From Apteryx mantelli (lineage: Eukaryota > Chordata > Aves > Apterygiformes > Apterygidae), in assembly GCF_036417845.1 (NCBI RefSeq), contig NC_089978.1, positions 142,346,288 through 142,410,287 of the forward strand: 64,000 nucleotides of DNA, read 5' to 3'. Positions 63,158 to 64,000 of this stretch are shown one piece after another; the first letter of the stretch is position 1; each line of letters opens with the position of its first letter. The translations under genes and the position numbers were made by a program. Below the pieces are notes generated by a model that worked only from the letters and a program-made list of their open reading frames with translations, had not been told where the DNA came from and ran no database searches.

Positions 63158-64000
63158 TACTAAATTAATGTTTCAGTATACTGCAGTAAGACCATTGGGG
63201 AAAAAAGCATAAGCTAAATTGGTAATCACAGAAGTGATCAGTTTTAAATGTTGCAGTAGTCTCAGAAACTTCAGTAATCTCAAAATCATTCTACATTGAT
63301 GTGAACATAGCCTCTTCGACAACAACTTTCTGTTCAAGGAAGTTTATTCATCCTTTCTTCATTTATTGTTTGTGTAACATAATAGCAACACTGCATTGCC
63401 TTCTCTGAGGGCTGTTTATTTTAGTTTAACTCTCTGTTCTGCTTTTTAGTGTTGATTTCACATTGCTGCATTTATGTTTTGTCATGTTTTCATTTCTAGT
63501 CCAAACATTAAAAAAAAAAAAATTACCTGGATACACGAGACAATTCAAAGTTGTGCTTCAGGAACACCAAAATGGGTTTTGGATCAGACTCTGTTTTTAT
63601 ACCTGAAATTACTGCCTATGGATATCAGGTCCATGCATGCTGCTTAGATTTTTCTATATGTAGTCTTTCTCACAGATCTAGATTGCATATCAGAAACCTG
63701 GATAACGATAGTTTAATAGTGAGAGCCTAGAGAAAGAAATATGAATTCTGTTCACTGTAAGAGGCTTTATAATTCATTGCTACAATGCTCTAACTTTATT
63801 CATGCATAGCAGTATCCCTTATCTTGGAGTGTTCAGCCTGTTGATCTGAGAGGAAGAAGTATGGTTAACTTTATCTCAAATAAAAATACTACAGTGTAGC
63901 ATATATTATTTCCTTATATTCTCTTTGTGAATTGCAGACTCAGTTTGAAGGCATTATAATAGCCCTATATTCCACATATATCATGCTACTTGTGAACTTC
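63158..64000. other. non-coding DNA, right edge
   Basis: No exon or element is supported. A 13-base A run lies at about 63510-63522. Confidence 0.5.

Noticed and set aside
1..64000. tRNA, rRNA, U6/7SK-type RNA genes, known microRNAs and CRISPR arrays
   Set aside because: I looked for characteristic boxes and seeds by eye and found none. CRISPR arrays are not expected in vertebrate DNA. A covariance-model scan would be decisive for the RNA genes.

Overview
The window looks like avian (at least sauropsid) nuclear DNA, gene-poor and mostly non-coding. The best evidence is a CR1 LINE 3' end at about 56063-56260, carrying the conserved bird-type tail and the terminal octamer-like repeat. A much older CR1/L3-like LINE relic lies at about 26411-27470. 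Several fragments resemble the old 'CATTGACTTCAATGGGA'-core dispersed repeats of birds, crocodilians and turtles. No bacterial-style genes, operons, CRISPR arrays or recognisable RNA genes were found. I recognise no protein-coding exon. The open reading frames are short (the longest are about 160-175 codons, all in GC-rich DNA where stop codons are rare) and none matches a family I know.

Layout: 1-8260 is AT-rich non-coding DNA. About 8530-9060 is a CpG island whose only good splice donors (8955-8950 and 8544-8539) lie on the minus strand. I read it as the 5' end of a minus-strand transcription unit whose later exons lie to the left, probably outside the window. About 10190-10620 is a second GC/CpG-rich block, possibly part of the same promoter domain. 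From there to the right end there are about 53 kb of intergenic or intronic DNA with scattered GC-rich patches (22.07-22.29, 23.54-23.74, 33.48-34.34 and 34.9-35.19 kb), homopolymers, microsatellites and old repeats. The 33.5-34.6 kb stretch, CpG-rich DNA running into ATTA-rich DNA, looks most like a regulatory element or alternative promoter. 44.26-44.42 kb has a pair of identical homeodomain-type sites 41 bp apart.

Three structures are not explained by ordinary annotation. (1) A 97-bp near-perfect inverted repeat at 56296-56392 has 43-nt arms and an 11-nt loop. Its only two arm differences become G.U wobbles in minus-strand RNA, so a minus-strand transcript could form an unbroken 43-bp stem. 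It starts 35 bp beyond the CR1 tail. (2) A 38-bp bipartite element (two conserved blocks, 15 and 15 bp, separated by exactly 8 variable bases) occurs twice in the same orientation, at 32701-32738 and 53237-53274, 20.5 kb apart. (3) A gap-free two-copy tandem duplication with an exact 126-bp period lies at 62906-63157. All three could be checked by multi-species alignment, repeat-library comparison and small-RNA or chromatin data. The parent gene and the exact species could not be identified from sequence alone.
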